DNA of 8,832 nt from Sphingomonadales bacterium (lineage in GTDB: Bacteria > Pseudomonadota > Alphaproteobacteria > Sphingomonadales > Sphingomonadaceae), in contig JAIYAA010000330.1 in the NCBI GenBank assembly GCA_027489295.1, forward strand, positions 1-8,832, written 5' to 3'. Below are positions 6,680 to 8,832 of this stretch, piece after piece (the first letter of the stretch is position 1; the number at the start of each line of letters is the position of its first letter). A model generated the notes under the pieces. The model was given only the letters and a program-made list of their open reading frames with translations. It searched no databases and was not told where the DNA came from. Both the position numbers and the translations under genes were made by a program.

Positions 6680-8083
6680 TCAGTAGCGGTAGTGATCCGG
6701 CTTGAACGGGCCTTCGACCGGCACGCCGATATACGCCGCCTGCTTTTCGCTCAGCTTCGACAGCGCGACGCCCAGCTTCTCGAGGTGGAGCGCGGCGACC
6801 TTCTCGTCGAGGTGCTTCGGCAGGACGTAGACTTCGTTCTTGTAGTTCTCGCCCTTGGTCCACAGCTCGATCTGCGCCAGCGTCTGGTTGGTGAAGCTGG
6901 CCGACATCACGAAGCTCGGGTGGCCGGTGGCGCAGCCCAGGTTCACCAGGCGGCCCTTGGCGAGAATGATGATCTGCTTGCCGTCCGGGAACTCGACGAG
7001 GTCGGTGCCCGGCTTCACTTCGGTCCACTTGTAGTTCGACAGTGCCGAAATCTGGATCTCGCTGTCGAAGTGGCCGATGTTGCAGACGATCGACATCGGC
7101 TTCATCGCCTTCATGTGATCGGCGGTGATCACGTCGGCGTTGCCGGTCGCGGTCACGAAGATGTCGGCGCGCTTCACCGCCTCGTCCATGGTGACGACCT
7201 CGAAGCCCTCCATCGCCGCCTGCAGCGCGCAGATCGGATCGATTTCGGTCACGAGCACGCGCGCGCCGCCGTTGCGGAGCGACTGGGCCGAACCCTTGCC
7301 CACGTCACCGAAACCGGCAACCGCGGCAACCTTGCCGGCGAGCATCACGTCGGTGGCGCGACGGATCGCGTCGACCAGCGATTCCTTGCAGCCGTAGAGG
7401 TTGTCGAACTTCGACTTGGTGACGCTGTCGTTGACGTTGATCGCCGGGAACGGCAGCTCGCCCTTCTTGGCGATCTCGTACAGGCGGTGCACGCCGGTGG
7501 TGGTCTCTTCCGAGACGCCCTTCAGGTTCTTGACCGTCTCGGTCAGATAGCCCGGATACTTGGCGATGAACGCCTTCAGCGCGCGCTGGAACTCGACTTC
7601 CTCGTCGTTCTCCGGCTCGCCCAGCGTCGCGCCGGCTTCGAGCTTGGCGCCCCACAGCGCGAACATGGTCGCGTCGCCGCCGTCGTCGAGGATGATGTTG
7701 GCGGTGGTGCCGTCACCATCGGCGCCCCAGTTGAAGATGTCGCCGACATAGTCCCAATACTCAGCCAGGCTCTCGCCCTTCACGGCGAACACCGGCACGC
7801 CGGTCGCGGCGATCGCGGCAGCGGCGTGGTCCTGCGTCGAGAAGATGTTGCAGGTCGCCCAGCGGACTTGCGCGCCGAGCGCGGTCAGCGTCTCGATCAG
7901 CACCGCGGTCTGGATCGTCATGTGCAGCGAACCCGTGATCCGCGCGCCCTTCAGCGGCTGCGACGCGCCGAATTCCTTGCGGAGCGCCATCAGGCCGGGC
8001 ATCTCGGTCTCGGCGATGTTGATCTCGGCGCGGCCGAAATCGGCGAGGGCGATGTCCTTGATGACATAGTCGTTGGTAGCCAC
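6680..8083 (-). CDS. ahcY: S-adenosylhomocysteine hydrolase (adenosylhomocysteinase)
   Basis: Cytoplasmic NAD-dependent enzyme that reversibly splits S-adenosylhomocysteine into homocysteine and adenosine, relieving product inhibition of methyltransferases and feeding methionine recycling. Numbering from the GTG start gives 467 residues, normal for bacterial forms. Visible marks are GSLHMT (His54), [13 protein letters not shown] (78-90), and [17 protein letters not shown] (216-232) with the catalytic Lys223, Asp227 and Asn228. The NAD-binding loop GFGDVGKG is at 257-264. NIGHFDSE (335-342), [12 protein letters not shown] (380-391) and the C-terminal KPDHYRY tail, which reaches into the partner subunit's NAD site, follow. 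It carries the roughly 40-residue insertion (about 145-190) seen in many bacterial enzymes. I chose the GTG at 8083-8081 because GGAG (8096-8093) sits 9 bases before it and the protein then begins [10 protein letters not shown]. An in-frame TTG at 8107 would add eight residues but lacks a ribosome site. It has its own regulatory region and terminator, so it is probably monocistronic. Confidence 0.98.
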   Translation of the reverse strand: MATNDYVIKDIALADFGRAEINIAETEMPGLMALRKEFGASQPLKGARITGSLHMTIQTAVLIETLTALGAQVRWATCNIFSTQDHAAAAIAATGVPVFAVKGESLAEYWDYVGDIFNWGADGDGTTANIILDDGGDATMFALWGAKLEAGATLGEPENDEEVEFQRALKAFIAKYPGYLTETVKNLKGVSEETTTGVHRLYEIAKKGELPFPAINVNDSVTKSKFDNLYGCKESLVDAIRRATDVMLAGKVAAVAGFGDVGKGSAQSLRNGGARVLVTEIDPICALQAAMEGFEVVTMDEAVKRADIFVTATGNADVITADHMKAMKPMSIVCNIGHFDSEIQISALSNYKWTEVKPGTDLVEFPDGKQIIILAKGRLVNLGCATGHPSFVMSASFTNQTLAQIELWTKGENYKNEVYVLPKHLDEKVAALHLEKLGVALSKLSEKQAAYIGVPVEGPFKPDHYRY

Positions 8084-8113
8084 GGGCTGCTTCTCCAGTT
8101 CAAGCAAATTGCA

Positions 8114-8150
8114 GGCGCACCGGGAGTCCCCCCGGCCGCATGGGTGCGCC
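8114..8150 (-). other. GC-rich hairpin in the ahcY leader
   Basis: In the minus-strand leader, GGCGCACC (8150-8143) can pair with GGTGCGCC (8121-8114) around a 21-base loop. A 5-bp alternative stem, CCGGG with CCCGG (within 8120-8135), shares two bases with the outer stem, so the two forms compete. There is no T-run after it, so it is not an intrinsic terminator. It ends 30 bases before the GTG and could shape translation. I could not match it to the known SAH riboswitch core. Confidence 0.4.
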
Positions 8151-8181
8151 CCTACCCGCTTCGAATACGGTGCGCAATGTT

Positions 8182-8211
8182 AATATAAAGATATCTTTAT
8201 ATGCCGTTCAC
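8182..8211 (-). promoter_or_regulatory. Possible ahcY promoter
   Basis: On the minus strand, a -10-like TATATT (8187-8182) lies 18 bases downstream of a poor -35-like GTGAAC (8211-8206). Transcription would begin near 8175, giving a leader of about 90 bases. The pair straddles the 20-bp palindrome, which would let a bound regulator block RNA polymerase. The -35 match is weak, so the exact boxes are uncertain. Confidence 0.3.
8183..8202. promoter_or_regulatory. Perfect 20-bp AT-rich palindrome, candidate operator for ahcY
   Basis: The half-site ATATAAAGAT is followed directly by its exact reverse complement, with no mismatch or spacer. It is 90% A/T in a GC-rich region, about 100 bases upstream of the ahcY GTG and 15 bases after the stop of the preceding gene. 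Known biology: ArsR-family SAH-responsive regulators (SahR) control ahcY and methionine-cycle genes in several proteobacterial groups. Assigning this site to SahR is an inference from position and symmetry. Confidence 0.65.
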
Positions 8212-8217
8212 ACAGAA

Positions 8218-8790
8218 TCAGGCGGTGCCCGTGCTATTTGCCAGCAGCCGCGGATCGATGCCTGCGCCGACAAAGCCTTCAGCCCAGCGCTCGTATACAT
8301 CGGTATCATAGAGAAGCCCGACATCGGCCGGCGTATTGAACCAGCCATGGCGTGTCAGCTCGGTCTCCAGCTGCCCCTCGCCCCAGCCGGCATAGCCGAG
8401 CGCGACCAGCCAGCGGCTGGGGCCCCGCCCCTCGGCGATGGCGCGCAGCACGTCGATCGTACCGGAGAGTTGCCACCGCCCGGCGACGTCGATCGTGTCC
8501 TGCCCGCTCCAGTCGGCTGAGTGCAGAACGAAGCCCCGCCGGGGCTCCACCGGGCCGCCGAAATGCACCGCCACGTCGGGGACCTCGCCCGGATCGATCT
8601 CGAACTGCTCGAGCAGGTCGTGCAGGCCCAGCCCCTCGATGGTGGCGCCGATGCCGATGCCCAGCGCACCCTCGGTATCGTGGGCACACATCGCGATGAC
8701 CGCACGCTCGAAGCGCGGGTCGCCGATTCCCGGCAGGGCCAGCAGGAACTGGCCGGTCAGTGAAGGCGCCGAATCCATGATCCCCACCAT
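8218..8790 (-). CDS. yqgE: YqgE/AlgH family protein (UPF0301, DUF179)
   Basis: A complete 190-residue protein of the widespread YqgE/AlgH family. Its biochemical role is not established; Pseudomonas AlgH was linked to alginate gene expression, but that does not transfer safely. The family blocks are all present: TGQFLLALPGIGDPRFERAVI (about 12-32), CAHDTEGALGIGIG (35-48), HFGGPVEPRRGFVLHSADW (76-94), and GYAGWGEGQLETEL (132-145) followed by the usual W-F motif. The ATG at 8790-8788 has AGGGAG 10 bases upstream. A second ATG at 8778-8776 would give a start at MDSAPSLTGQ, but its only G-run is 3 bases away. No signal peptide or membrane segment is seen, so it is cytoplasmic. No terminator is visible after its stop, so some transcripts may run into ahcY. 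Confidence 0.95.
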   Translation of the reverse strand: MVGIMDSAPSLTGQFLLALPGIGDPRFERAVIAMCAHDTEGALGIGIGATIEGLGLHDLLEQFEIDPGEVPDVAVHFGGPVEPRRGFVLHSADWSGQDTIDVAGRWQLSGTIDVLRAIAEGRGPSRWLVALGYAGWGEGQLETELTRHGWFNTPADVGLLYDTDVYERWAEGFVGAGIDPRLLANSTGTA

Positions 8791-8832
8791 ATCGTTTGCA
8801 CTCCCTACGAGCCACGCTTGAATTTGTTTCGC

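Noticed and set aside
8108..8182. SAH riboswitch upstream of ahcY
   Set aside because: The location is right, but I could not find the conserved core or the pseudoknot pairing expected of that family; only a GC-rich hairpin is clear.
6491..8188. 565-residue open frame on the plus strand
   Set aside because: It runs antisense through ahcY and across its terminator and leader, with no domain resemblance. The ahcY frame is beyond doubt.

Overview
The window is a GC-rich piece of an alphaproteobacterial chromosome, most likely from a sphingomonad (Sphingomonas or a close relative). The reasons are a DivL-type cell-cycle pseudokinase, a large TonB-dependent receptor with an EIVVTGSRI-type TonB box, and an AhcY of the alphaproteobacterial type. 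The genus is inferred from protein style only. All six protein genes lie on the minus strand, so they are transcribed from high to low coordinates. Long plus-strand open frames are antisense shadows.

In transcription order the layout is as follows. (1) A YqgE/AlgH family gene (8218-8790). (2) A 134-base gap (8084-8217) upstream of the ahcY start. It holds a perfect 20-bp AT-rich palindrome and a GC-rich hairpin. (3) ahcY, S-adenosylhomocysteine hydrolase (6680-8083), closed by a strong intrinsic terminator (6624-6652). (4) A receptor leader region. (5) A 1008-residue TonB-dependent outer-membrane receptor (3393-6419), closed by a second strong terminator (3335-3369). (6) A tight operon divL - tsaE - amgK-like kinase (3283 down to the window edge), in which both junctions are 4-base ATGA overlaps. 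The last gene is cut by the window start.

The genes are mostly housekeeping. ahcY clears SAH from methylation reactions, divL controls the CckA-ChpT-CtrA cell-cycle relay, tsaE is needed for the t6A tRNA modification, and the last gene resembles the MurNAc/GlcNAc anomeric kinase of peptidoglycan recycling. The receptor is the accessory-looking member. It sits as a self-contained, terminator-bounded unit between ahcY and divL.

The best points for a second look are in DivL and in the ahcY control region. DivL has Tyr567 in place of the phosphoacceptor His and His684 in place of the N-box Asn. A candidate 8-codon leader reading frame with a good ribosome site ends on the divL GTG start. The 20-bp palindrome is a candidate operator for an SAH-responsive regulator. 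I found no RNA gene, CRISPR array, insertion sequence or prophage, and no clear sign of a wholly new system.
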